Shown: in pieces, positions 47,029 through 57,721 of the stretch
Position numbering within the stretch: the first letter of the stretch is position 1
Layout of the letters: each line of letters opens with the position of its first letter
NCBI GenBank assembly: GCA_015501585.1
Contig: JADNRY010000253.1
Location: 25,480 to 89,479, forward strand
Length of the DNA stretch: 64,000 bases
Source of the DNA: Rhodocollybia butyracea
Lineage: Eukaryota; Basidiomycota; Agaricomycetes; Agaricales; Omphalotaceae
Reading direction: 5' to 3'
Translations under genes and position numbers: made by a program
Notes under the pieces: model-generated
The model's input: only the letters and a program-made list of their open reading frames with translations
Told to the model about the DNA's origin: nothing
Databases searched by the model: none

Positions 47029-47524
47029 TGTTGGAGGAAACTGCACTTGTTGAAGTTAAACACACTGGAGCGCCCTTCAGCTAACCCAAGCAGTGTGATA
47101 CCCGTCTTAGTACAGCGTTGTTATGCTCAGTATAACGACTATAGTGTTGTACTAATAGCCTTATAGTTCCTCAGTACTCCAATAGACAGCAAACAATGAA
47201 ATGAATCAAAGATATGTGAATATTGATTTGGACTCTTTCTAACTGTGTAAGGAATAGGTATTTGTTTGGTTCTATTTGTACTGAAACGCATGAGGCGTGA
47301 AAATGGGTGTCCACAATTGTGCGCTCATACATATTTTCAACAGTCACCACTCAAACTGAAGAAATAACTCTAAAACTAAGTAAACTAAGCAAAATAGTGA
47401 ACTAGAAGGAATATGAAGAATGTAATCAAACTTTACTATAAAAGTATATACTTTAGAGATGGAATATGGTTGTGGGAAGGTGATTAGGTAAGCAGATGTG
47501 TGACAGCACTATGTACACTCAACA
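47029..47524 (-). repeat. Copia 3' LTR
   Basis: 496 bp, starting TGTTGGAGG and ending CTCAACA as written on the plus strand; identical by eye to 52949-53444. Confidence 0.95.
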
Positions 47525-49490
47525 CAACCCCCTGATGGAACACTTCTGCAAGTCCATCACACACACAACCCCCCAACATAGTGTTTCCTTCAAATTAAGG
47601 AAGGGATGGTTTCACAAGTCCAATCAAAGATCGGAACTTTTCCACCTTTGGTTTGGCAAGGGCCTTTGTGAGCAGGTCAGCTGGATTATCCTCAGTGGGC
47701 AGATAAGAAGGTAACAATTTCCCATGTACAACTTGTTCTCTGAGCCAGTAGAAAGTCCTGTCAAGATGCTTCATTCTGCCATGATGTTCTGGATTCTTGG
47801 CAACTTGGATGGAGGATTGATTGTCGACATGGATAATGGTAGGACAGCCAACTTTATACCCAAGCTCAGTAAGGAGAGAACGAATTGCCAACACTTCTTT
47901 GCCCACTGCATTTGATGCCACAAACTCGGCTTCAGTAGAGGATAGAGTAACCACAGGTTGTAGTTTACTACTCCAGCTAACAGCACCTGATCCAACCTTT
48001 ATGATGTATCCAGTAGTTGACTTCCCATTGTCTTTGTTACCACCCAAGTCTGAGTCACTAATAGCAGTGATCAGGTCGGGGGCATCAGGATCCGGGCCAA
48101 GTTCCAACTCGTAATCAATAGATCCCTTCAGATACCGCCACAAGTGCTTTACAGCAATTCAGTGAGCATGCCCAGGATTAGAGTTGAAACGGGTTAAGAC
48201 ACCACATGCATAAGCAGTGTCAGCTCGAAGGATCATGGCTAAGAACAATAGGGAGCCAACTGCCGACATGTAGGGGATGTTGATCATCTCTTCTTTCTCA
48301 TCTGGTGTTTGTGGGCAGTCATCTTTGGATAGTGTAACATTGGGATTTATGGGAGTGTGAACAGGTTTAGAGTCCTGCATGCCAAATTCGTCGAGTTTAC
48401 GAAGGATGTATTGCCGGGCATTAAGGTAGAGTTTACGATTTTGGCGGTCACGTCTGATTCCCAATCCAAGTAAGAAGTTGGTACTGCCCAAGTCACGGAG
48501 TTTAAGTTCTTTCTGTAGATCATGCACAAATTGATCTATAACACCAGAGTCTTTACAAGCAAGAGTGATATCATCTACCCAAACTGGAACAATCACTTTA
48601 AGGTTTCCGCGTTGAAACATGTAAACGCATGGATCAGACTCTAGGCGTTTAAAGCCAAGCTTGGCAAACACACCACAGAGTTTCTCACTCCAAAGACGGG
48701 GCGACTGCTTTAACCCATATAGGGACTTGTTTAGCCTGCAAACTTTCTCTGGTCCACCTTGCTTGAAACCCTCAGGCTGTCTCATGTAGATAGTAGTGTC
48801 AATATCAGAATTGATAAATGCATGTGAGATATCAACAGAGCGAAGCTCCATATCATCAATGGCGGCAAGAGCAAGTACAATGCGTAATGAGGACCAGCGG
48901 AGAGTAGAAGCATAGGTTTCAAGATAGTCGAATCCAGGTCTTTGGCTGAAGCCTTGAGCACACAAGCGTGCTTTAAACCGCTCAATAGAGCCATCAGCAT
49001 TGTGTTTAATGCGAAATACCCAAGTCGACCCAATAGCTTTCTCTCCTGGTGGTAAGTCAATGATATCCCAAGTACCATTAGCAAGATGAGCAGAGATCTC
49101 ATCGTTCATAGCTTCTTCCCATTTAAAGGCTTCAGGACTGCGCATTGCATCTCGATAATTACGAGGTTCTACACAAGCTGCTGCAGCATGTCCTTGTTCC
49201 TCTACATCACCATCGTAGTTGTCAGAGTGATCATGAGGGTCGTTGTTGTGGGCATTGCCCTGAGAAGAAGGTTTAACTTCCCACCATCTACCAGGAGGTT
49301 TGCGAGCACGAGCAGGTCATCTCAAAGCTAAGGGTTGCCCATCAGATTTGTCATCCTCAGTTACTGGTATTTCTGGTTCTGGTTCAGGATCAAGAGCAGG
49401 GGCGGGTGGGTGGTTAAGGGGAGGCATATCCTCTTCATCCACAGAGTCAGGTTCAGATTCAGAATCATCATATTGAGAAAGAGGTGTGAA

Positions 49491-50217
49491 TATCTCACCT
49501 GTACTCAAGAAGAAACCCCAACCTGAGGCAATCTGGAAGTCAATACGAGACACAGACATCTCAAGGCGAGCCCGAAACTTCATGTGGACAGCACTTCATG
49601 GTGCCCACAAAGTTGGAAAATACTGGAAACACATTCCAGGATATGAGGAGCGGGCCACCTGCTCTGATTGTGGTGCAACAGAAGACCTGGAGCACATACT
49701 GCTCCACTGTAAGAGACCATGGTGCCGTCTCATATGGGACATAGCAAAAGATCTATGGCCCAAAGACCATGACTATGGCGATTGGCCAGAACCCTCTATG
49801 GGGATCATATTAGGATGTAATACCCTTGAATTCAGAAGCCAGGATGGCAAACCTATGCCAGGAGTCAAGCGCCTTTTTACAATCCTGGTTACTGAAAGTG
49901 CCCACCTTATCTGGAAGATCCGCTGTGAATGTGTCATAGACCGAGATAATGAAGACGTTTCTGAAAAAGAAGTGCATGGACGCTTGTGTCAAGTTCTGAA
50001 TCAACGAATTCGAAGGGATCAGATACTGACCTATGCCCCTCGCTGGCAAAAAAGAGCTTTAACAAAAAAGCTCGTACTTCAGACATGGAGTAAGGTTATT
50101 GAGGAGTCACATGACTCGCAAATTGATTGGACTGGAGAACCCGAGGTTTTAGTGGGTATCGGGCCTCTGAATCAGTACCGGCCGCAGAGTCTACACACAG
50201 ACACAGATGCGGAATAG
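49491..50217 (+). pseudogene. LINE ORF2 C-terminal fragment
   Basis: About 240 residues in one frame, no start of its own. Shows ARNFMWTALHGAHKVGKYW, a CCHC-type cluster CSDCGATEDLEHILLHC, ESAHLIWKIRCECVI and a tail DWTGEPEVLVGIGPL. This is the C-terminal region common to basidiomycete Tad-like LINEs. The reverse transcriptase and endonuclease are absent. Confidence 0.85.
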
Positions 50218-50468
50218 CCAAGGATCACCATGAACCTGGCAGCGCTCGAAGCCCCACACTGTAGTGAAAGCTGCGTGCAGAGTCTCTACTCATCATGCAT
50301 TTCCTCGGTGGAGGTTTCCATTTTCTCCCTACCTCCATGAAGGTTTTTCTTCGGAAGTTCCCCTTCACAAATTACGTAGTACAGTGGGCCAGTCTAGTAT
50401 ACGGTTGCCTGTGCTAATGTTTCCTTGTAAACACGTACCTCAAAAAAAAAAAAAAAAAAAAAAAAAAA
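49491..50468 (+). mobile_element. 5'-truncated LINE (Tad-like) inserted in Copia
   Basis: 978 bp ending in a 28-base poly(A) (50442-50469). It is flanked by a direct repeat AGAAAGAGGTGTGAA at 49476-49490 and 50469-50483, a 14-15 bp target duplication of Copia sequence. Opposite orientation to the host element. Only the 3' end of the LINE is present. Confidence 0.92.
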
Positions 50469-52936
50469 AGAAAGAGGTGTGAACAAGTCATTAGTGGTAC
50501 TGGCTGGTGGTTTGGGAGTAGCAGATGGTTCAGAACTAGTCACAGGAGTATGGTCTCGACGAAGGGCAGGCTGATTAGGTGACTTGGATCCATACATGAA
50601 CCTTTCGTCAAATTCGGCACGTTCACTGATGATGACCTTTTTAGTGACAGGATTCCAGAACTTCCAGCCTTTAACTCCCTCAGGGTAACCAATAAACACA
50701 CACTTCTCCATATGTGAACCAAAGTGAGGCCTCTTGTCCTTTTGAATATGCACATAAGCAATGCATCCCCAGACACGCAGATTGTCGACTTTAGGCTTAA
50801 TTTTATACCAGGCTTCAAAAGGAGTGACATCTGGAACAGCAGACATTGGGCATCAATTTAACACATAAACAAGCGCAGCCAGGCATTCAGCCCAAAATGT
50901 CTTTGGTAAACCCGATTCAAGTAGCATAGCAGTCAGTAATTCAGCCAATGTCCGGTTAAGCCGTTCAGCAACTCCATTCTGCTGAGGTCGATTCCTAGTT
51001 GTCCATTGTACTTCAATTCCCTCGTGCTGTAAGAACTGTTCAAATTCCTTGGATATAAACTCGCCACCTTTGTCATGTCTGATCTTCTTGATCTTTTTAC
51101 CAGTAGAGTTTTCTGCCCAGGCCTTAAACCGCTTGAATGAACCAAAAGCTTCACTCTTCTTTTTGAGTAGTACAACTGCTCTGAAGCGTGATTTGTCGCA
51201 TATAAAGGGGATCCAGTAGCAGTAGCCAGAAGGCGAGATTACACCAGTATCATGTACATCCATATGAACAAGTTCTAAAATTTCAAAAGCACGAGTTTCA
51301 CTGCTAGGAAAAGGATTGGCATGCATCTTTCCACCAAGACATGGTTCACATACTGGGTCTGGCTTTGCACTAGAATCGAGTTTAAAGCCCTCAACCAACC
51401 GATTTTTAGACAGCTTGCTAACATCACTCAGATTGTAGTGAAAGAAGCGCCTATGCCACAGCTCAAGATCAAGAGGTAGAGTCGACCCAACATGTGCACA
51501 TTCAGCTTCTGTACTAACAGTATGTCCATTAAGATAACCAACCGATTTATTATTAACTGAAGCAGTGAACAGGACAGAACCATTAAGTGAGAACTCCATA
51601 GTATCTCTAAGAGTTTGTACAGTAAAGCCTTTGTGTTTAGTCAAGTAAAGAACTGAGAGGAGATTATTATTAAGTGCAGGGACATGTAATACTCTAGAAA
51701 ACAAAACATCTCTAACTTCTTTGCCATTAACAACAGGGGTAAATAAAACTTCGCCAATGCCTTCTGAATACACTACAGTATGATCTGCAAGACGAATAGG
51801 GACTCTGTGAGGAGTGTAATTTCGAATCCAGTGTTTATGAGGTGTCATATGAGAAGTGGCGCCTGTGTCTGTATTCCATTCCATAATATCAGCAAAATGT
51901 GAAGAAGAGAGTCCATTAAGAGTACTTGCACTAGCACAACCAGCATTTTCCGAAACTCCTTCAGTATCCACCTCTGTAACCTTAGCTTTATTGGCTTTAA
52001 TGCCTTTCTTTTTGTTAGGATGACTGGGACAGTCTTCCGGCCAATGTACACCTTTGATTCCACAATGGGCACAAAAGTTTCTAGGTTCACCAACCCTAGG
52101 TGGAAACTTGTTGTTTCCATATCCACCTTTCTTCTTCTGTTGAGCAACTTGTGCTCTATTGACAGATTGCTCAGCATGAGCTTGATTCTGCTGTTCAGCA
52201 AGGAAAGCAGCAAGAATCATGTCTTTGTCAAGATTGTCCTGCATAAGCAGGTTGGATGATAGATGTTTATACTCCTCAGGGAGTGCACGAATGAGAGCCA
52301 TTGATTGAAGCTCAGAGTCAAGTGAGTCCAATGTAAAGCCAGTGGATCCAGAGACAATAGGAGCAACAGTGGGTCGAAGATTTTGAATGTCAGCCATAGC
52401 AGCTTCCACTCTAGAGGCCATGTCCATGAGAGATTCATCAGCCAGCTTTGTGATAGTGAAAAGTGCATTGTAGGCATTAAACCTAGCACCAGGCTTCTTT
52501 GACACATGCTGTTTCTCTAGAATCCTCCACATAGCAATGGGATCCTCTTGGTATGCCTTAATAGGCACCTGCTGAGGCGAGCTGACAGCAAGGAAAATCA
52601 ATCCAGCAGCCTTTTCAGCTTTAATTTCCCACTTGTCCAACAGAGCTGGATCTGAGGGCTTAGCCTCTTTGCCAGATACTAGTCTCCATAAACCTTGAGA
52701 CATCAGAGATGCCTTCATATTACCAACCCAATCATTGTAGTTGTCCTTGGTAAGAACTTTGAAAGATGGGTTGGAAGTGGTAGAAGTGAAAGACATAGTG
52801 ATAATAGCCAACTGAGCCAACAAGCCAACTGAGCCAATTGATAGTATAGAAAGACAACAATAGTATAGAACTATTGAGGAGTGCACAAGTAAAGTGGTAA
52901 CAAGAACACAACAACGAAATGCACAGTTAGAACACG

Positions 52937-52948
52937 GGGCCCATAACC
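52937..52948 (-). other. Primer-binding site matching the anticodon arm of initiator tRNA-Met
   Basis: The plus strand here reads GGGCCCATAACC, the conserved anticodon stem-loop of eukaryotic initiator tRNA-Met including CAT. It abuts the LTR. Drosophila copia uses such an internal half-tRNA primer, so the same mechanism is inferred. Confidence 0.75.
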
Positions 52949-53444
52949 TGTTGGAGGAAACTGCACTTGTTGAAGTTAAACACACTGGAGCGCCCTTCAG
53001 CTAACCCAAGCAGTGTGATACCCGTCTTAGTACAGCGTTGTTATGCTCAGTATAACGACTATAGTGTTGTACTAATAGCCTTATAGTTCCTCAGTACTCC
53101 AATAGACAGCAAACAATGAAATGAATCAAAGATATGTGAATATTGATTTGGACTCTTTCTAACTGTGTAAGGAATAGGTATTTGTTTGGTTCTATTTGTA
53201 CTGAAACGCATGAGGCGTGAAAATGGGTGTCCACAATTGTGCGCTCATACATATTTTCAACAGTCACCACTCAAACTGAAGAAATAACTCTAAAACTAAG
53301 TAAACTAAGCAAAATAGTGAACTAGAAGGAATATGAAGAATGTAATCAAACTTTACTATAAAAGTATATACTTTAGAGATGGAATATGGTTGTGGGAAGG
53401 TGATTAGGTAAGCAGATGTGTGACAGCACTATGTACACTCAACA
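52949..53444 (-). repeat. Copia 5' LTR
   Basis: 496 bp, identical by eye to the other LTR. The primer-binding site lies immediately inside it. Confidence 0.95.
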
Positions 53445-53810
53445 TGATATTGCGATCCGCTGTTGCATTTTTTTTTTTCAAGGAGTTTTTAAGGGGAATT
53501 TTAGATGTCGAGAGTTTGAGAGAGTTGGAGAGTTTGAGTAATTACTTATCATACACGCAAATCTGTATGATATATGGGATATACGGGATATACGAGAGAG
53601 ACATAGAGTGTTATAGAGTGTTATATATAGATAAAATACACTGGTTTCCAATGGTAAGATGGCCTAATTAACGCTCGGGCTGCAAACTTCTACCGAGCCC
53701 CGAGGGGTCCTATTCTCGCGACTTGATGGGGACTGCATTAATCCTTGTGAACTGAATGCCTGACAACTCGGCAGAAATCTCTTGCAAGGTCTCTGAGAAC
53801 CATCCTTTGG
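53445..53810 (+). pseudogene. PP2C last-exon relic 2, right part, and downstream module
   Basis: After the target duplication TGATA the sequence reads TTGCGATCCGCTGTTGC, equivalent to the last PP2C codons, then the same downstream module (GAGTAATTACTTATCATAC, CTAATTAACGCTCGGGCTGC). Non-functional. Confidence 0.7.
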
Positions 53811-54083
53811 GCTTCAACACTCACCCCAGCATTGCCTCCTGGATGGCTGCTCCACTGTCCGGGGCCAAGCCACTGGTGTAGCACTGGTGGCTTGTGACCA
53901 TCTATGGTCATCTAAATTGAGAGATCTAAACAGAAGTATCACCACTCTCTTCACCTCAATCATAAATCACCAGCAAACCACTCGGAGTTTTTCTAACTTG
54001 CCTGTTGGGGTTGACTACTCACTAGCAATGTTTATGTCTGTTGGTGAGCTCTTGGGTGAGATAGCATTACTCTGATCCAGAGA
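53811..54083. other. Short gap, no gene seen
   Basis: Non-coding junction between the PP2C module and the peroxygenase relic. Confidence 0.45.
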
Positions 54084-54188
54084 CTTTTGATGCTGACTCC
54101 AATCAATCGAGCCAGAAGAAGAAGAAGAAGCGCCGCTGACTCCGATGGAGACAGTAAGTGTGATAAGCGAGATGAGCAAATTCTTCAT
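54084..54188 (-). pseudogene. Heme-thiolate peroxygenase copy 6, first-exon relic
   Basis: Minus-strand ATG at 54188 opens a signal peptide nearly identical to copy 5 (LLISLI, SIGVSG, poly-Ser, GSIDWSQHQ) and stops matching before PCP. Upstream sequence including the TATAAAAT box (54261-54268) also matches copy 5, through about 54638. It is a detached promoter plus leader without an enzyme. Confidence 0.85.
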
Positions 54189-54638
54189 GAAGTAAGAAAT
54201 TGAGAAGAAAGAAGAAGGATGTACTGGGATGTACTACAAACCACCTTACGCTGAGGGAGCATTTTATATCAATCTCTCCAGAATGTCCCTTTACTAACAG
54301 CACCCTTATGAGATGGAGCATTTCGTGTTTCGCACTGACAGTATATGCCAGGGATAGAAATCTAAACAGCATTTGACTGCGCGACTGCGGTAAAGTGTGG
54401 ACTAACATATTAGAATACACTTTTTTCCTTGATCGCAGCGAGTCTGGTAATTATTATTCAGGCGTATCTGGTTGGTTGGAGGATACACGGATAACGGATA
54501 TACCTCAACGATCAATGCTTGTATTGCTCTATTGGGGGTCGAGGTTCTGAAATGCTGTAAAGCAGCAGTGTGTATTTTTGACTGCAAGGAAAGTGTATGT
54601 AAGTGTATGAATGATTACATAGTAAAGAGATAAAGATC

Positions 54639-55183
54639 TGAGGAATAAACGAGTAATAAATGGTGAAACCCCACCATCAAAGCGAGAAATTGAGAACCGG
54701 TGGCAATGGACACTGGAGAGCCGGTACCAGCTGGACACCCTCCTCACATCAAGTAAATTCGGCTGAAGGAAACTATCCAAAGGCGTAGTGAGATCGACTT
54801 GGATGCACATAGTCCGAGAAGATCTTAGTCCTGACCAAATCTTACTGGACAGCCCCGGGGTTTTAGTGGTGTAAACGGGTGGGCACATGGGAAGCGGGGG
54901 TTTATGCAAGGTATAGAATTATGATTTATATTTACTAACAAAAAACAGGGAGTGAATAGAGACAGAAGGAGAGCCTGCCCGGAGTCCCACACACCGCCTA
55001 CCTGGCGAGTGCGTAACACATTCCCTTGGGTGGTTTAAATCTTAAAAAGTCACTTGGTCCCGTACCTTGCAAACTTAACGGCCGGAAGGGGACAACAATG
55101 TGAGTCTCCCAGATGGTGCCAAGAGATTAAAGCGATGAGAGTCGCTGGTTTCTAGCAATGTTCCACAAAAAAAAAAAAAAAAA
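54639..55183 (+). mobile_element. Second 5'-truncated LINE
   Basis: About 545 bp ending in a 20-base poly(A), flanked by AAAGAGATAAAGATC at 54624-54638 and 55184-55198. A plus-strand frame shows QLDTLLTSSKFG-stop-RKLSKGVV, RSTWMHI and LLDSPGVLVV. These parallel the tail of the LINE at 49491 (KLVLQTW...GEPEVLVG). It interrupts the copy of the peroxygenase upstream region. A different LINE family member. Confidence 0.8.
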
Positions 55184-55198
55184 AAAGAGATAAAGATC

Positions 55199-55704
55199 AC
55201 CATCAGTAAATCAAGGGAAGTGTCATTTGAGATTTCATGAATCGCCAGCACAAGTATTAATTACCTATGCCTACACAGCCTACACAGCATAATAAGCGTT
55301 TACAACCTAAGGAAAATTATTGAATAAGATTACATTTGTAAATGAGTTCTTGGGAACAATTTTACTAGATTTCATCCACATGAAATCATTACATGATGTT
55401 AACCATGAATAAAATCTATGGTAAATAATTATCCTTGCTCGCAACTCATTCCGACTATGCTGTTCAGAAGTGTGAATAAATACCAAGTCAATTTTTCGCA
55501 AGTTGTTTGTCAATTTTTCGCAAGTTTATTTCTCAACTTTTCGCAAGTTCATTTCTCAATTTTTCGCAACTTCCGTTCATTTTTCTCCCCAAGTCCAATT
55601 TCTCACACAATATTTCTTACATACATGCTGAAGACTTCAACTTATCACCATTATATGTATTAAGCAGTTAGATAAATCTAATGACTGTAAAAGAGAGCGG
55701 GGAT
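55199..55704. other. No gene; TTTCTCAA/TTTTCGCAA repeats
   Basis: Between 55490 and 55570 the phrase CAATTTTTCGCAAGTT recurs about four times at 20-23 bp spacing. No coding content. Confidence 0.5.
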
Positions 55705-55729
55705 TATGCTGTTCAAATTGCACAAAAAT

Positions 55730-55915
55730 TACCCGCCGTAAACCTTGAATGTCCCCCGTAAACTTTCATTTTTTTGACCCGTAAACTTTCGTTTTTTGCC
55801 CCCGTAAACTTTCAATCTGGGAAACTTTCATTTTCTGCCCTGTAAACTTTCATTTTTTTTTTGCCCCATAAATTTATCCCCGGAAAATTTGATTTTTTGC
55901 CTGTAAACTTTTAGT
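55730..55915. repeat. Left subterminal repeat array
   Basis: Six to seven units of (C)CCGTAAACTTTCATTTTTTG type with variable T tracts. Confidence 0.75.
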
Positions 55916-56100
55916 GGACCCATGATATTTCAGTCTTTGATATTATCAAGTGGTTGCACTGACTCGAACTTCTACCTTGTAATTGTACTTAGGGATCTGC
56001 ATCTGGTCCATATGCTTTTGAGTTATCAAGCCCTGAAGATTCATGGGTTGAGTACTTGATTGTGGTGCTGCTCAATAGTGCTCCTTGCTCTCTGCAGCAT

Positions 56101-56548
56101 CCACTACAATTTTATTATATTTCCAAGGTGCTCCCCTAACTATATTACAATTGGCTAAGGAAGAGAGGACCCTATATCATATATGTGGAATTGCTCTCTG
56201 TAGCCCCCACTACAATTTTGTTATATGCCCGGGGTGCTTGCCTAACTAGATTACACCCTTTTGGCTCAATTGGCCAAGGAACAGAGGACCCTATATCATA
56301 TATGTGGAACTGCTCTCTGTATTGAATCTCCACTACAATTTTATTGTATGCCCAGGGTGCTCCCCTAACTAGACTACAGACTTTTGGCTCAACTGGCCAA
56401 GGAAGAGAGGACCCTATATCATATATGTGGAACTGCTCTCTGTAATCTCCACTACAATTTTATTGTACGCCCAGGGTGCTCCCCTAACTAGACTACAGAC
56501 TTTTGGCTCAATTGGCCAAGGAAGAGAGGACCCTATATCATATATGTA
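56101..56548. repeat. Tandem repeat, four units of about 120 bp
   Basis: GAGGACCCTATATCATATATG recurs at 56165, 56284, 56407 and 56526. Each unit also holds CCACTACAATTTTATT, GGTGCTCCCCTAACTA and TTGGCTCAATTGGCCAAGGA. Later units are more alike than the first. No ORF is conserved. Confidence 0.85.
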
Positions 56549-57621
56549 AAACAGTGCATACTGAACAGTCCTGCTTGCTCCACTCTTGTTCTCATTCTCA
56601 TGGATACATCTATGATATCCCAAGATTGACTAGTGGACTTCCAGTGTAGCACAAAAGCTGGACTACTATTGCAAACAAAGATAAGTAATATAAGTATGAT
56701 AGAAAGGAGTGTATATTAGCAAGATCAAGGTAAGTGTATGTATGATAGAAAGGAGTATACATTAGTGTGATCAAGGTAAGCATAATGTGTAGATCAATAT
56801 AACAGTGCAGATTAACAAGAGATTTGGCTTTCCTTGCATCTTTATTAGGGCCAGCAACTGAGTTGTGTATGATCATATCATAATCTGCTTGTGATAGGCA
56901 ACAGAGATGACCTTCCAGGTCCCATGAGACAGTGACCACTTGCTGCAGGAGGTATCAGTATTAAATTACAATATGCATGGAAGCACACACACAACCGCCA
57001 GCTATACACAGATACTTTCCATGTGTACAAACATGAATGGGCCTTGGAGTTGTTGACCCAAGAAGGTAGTGTGCAGGTGCATAATCTTGTTCTTCATTCT
57101 GGTGTGAAGCCTTCTGGAATAGGCTCAAGTGCATCCAAATATTGGCTGGAGTCTATAGTAAGTGTTGGACAGGATTTTTGGGCAGTCTCAAGTGCAAAAC
57201 TAGATGGATGAATAACTAGGCATCCTGTAACCACCCTTGAGCTCAATTCTGTTCAAAGTGATTTAAAAATAATACACCTTCAACCTGGAAGGACAGTATT
57301 ATACCATGATGTGGCAAACCGGCCACAGTCTGTGACCTGTCAATGACCACTGACCCGAGCCAACTCCACTCTCTTTTGTTGTGCCTATGGTAATCCACTA
57401 CAATGACACTCAACAACCCTCAATGACCATGGCAGAAAATCTTCTGAGTGGCCTCTGATTCCAACCACCAACCTTCACCAGCCCTGGTCCCTCACTGCCA
57501 AGCTCATAAGCTGTGTTAGAATAAGTGCACTAAGTATACAGCTCTGCCATGTAAAGGCTGTCACTGACCATCACTGATCCTAGGCCCTCAGACTGTCTCG
57601 TACAAAATAATGAAGGCAAGC

Positions 57622-57709
57622 TGGAGGCTCGAATGGTCAACCTGGTTACAACTTACAAGCACTTAGCAGTCCAAGCTGCATGTTCTAACCACTCTGCTAT
57701 TAGCACCTG
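57622..57709 (-). other. tRNA-Ser(GCU)-like relic or SINE head
   Basis: On the minus strand TAGCAGAGTGGTTAGAACA resembles the D-arm/A box, TTGGACTGCTAAG the anticodon loop of tRNA-Ser(GCU), and ATTCGAGCC a degenerate B box. Stems do not pair well, so it is not a working tRNA; a SINE head or decayed tRNA is more likely. Confidence 0.4.
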
Positions 57710-57721
57710 ATAAACAAGTAA

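Larger units (their letters stand above)
47595..52796 (-). pseudogene. Copia Gag-Pol polyprotein, interrupted
   Basis: The likely start is MSFTSTTSN at 52796. Gag ends with a zinc knuckle variant, CAHCGIKGVHWPEDC (CX2CX5HX4C). Protease: WNTDTGATSHM. Integrase: HMDV, RHDKGGEF and RPQQNGVAERLNRT. Reverse transcriptase: GSTWVFRIKHNADG, SLYGLKQSPRLW and VWVDDI. RNase H: SDSDLGGNKDNGKSTTGY, STEAEF and NPADLLTKAL. In-frame TGA codons are at 50853-50855 (Arg expected), 49317-49319 (Arg expected) and 48159-48161 (Trp expected). The LINE lies between integrase and RT after DLFTPLS; the frame resumes at QYDDSESEPD. Confidence 0.92.
47029..53444 (-). mobile_element. Ty1/Copia LTR retrotransposon, full length, minus orientation
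   Basis: A 6,416-bp element with 496-bp LTRs (TG...CA) that read as identical, flanked by a 5-bp target duplication TGATA (47024-47028 and 53445-53449). Gene order is Gag, protease, integrase, reverse transcriptase, RNase H, as in Copia. It carries a nested LINE fragment (49491-50468) and three nonsense codons, so this copy cannot make its polyprotein. It inserted in a PP2C last-exon relic. Confidence 0.95.

Noticed and set aside
49317..49583. 88-aa minus-strand ORF as a separate protein
   Set aside because: Its N-terminal third is antisense LINE sequence; the rest is the linker of the Copia polyprotein.
50394..50470. Poly-Phe end of a minus-strand ORF
   Set aside because: It is the LINE poly(A) tail read in antisense.
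56101..56548. TTGGCTCAATTGG in the 120-bp repeats as a tRNA A box
   Set aside because: It fits the A-box pattern loosely but no B box or foldable tRNA follows at a suitable distance.
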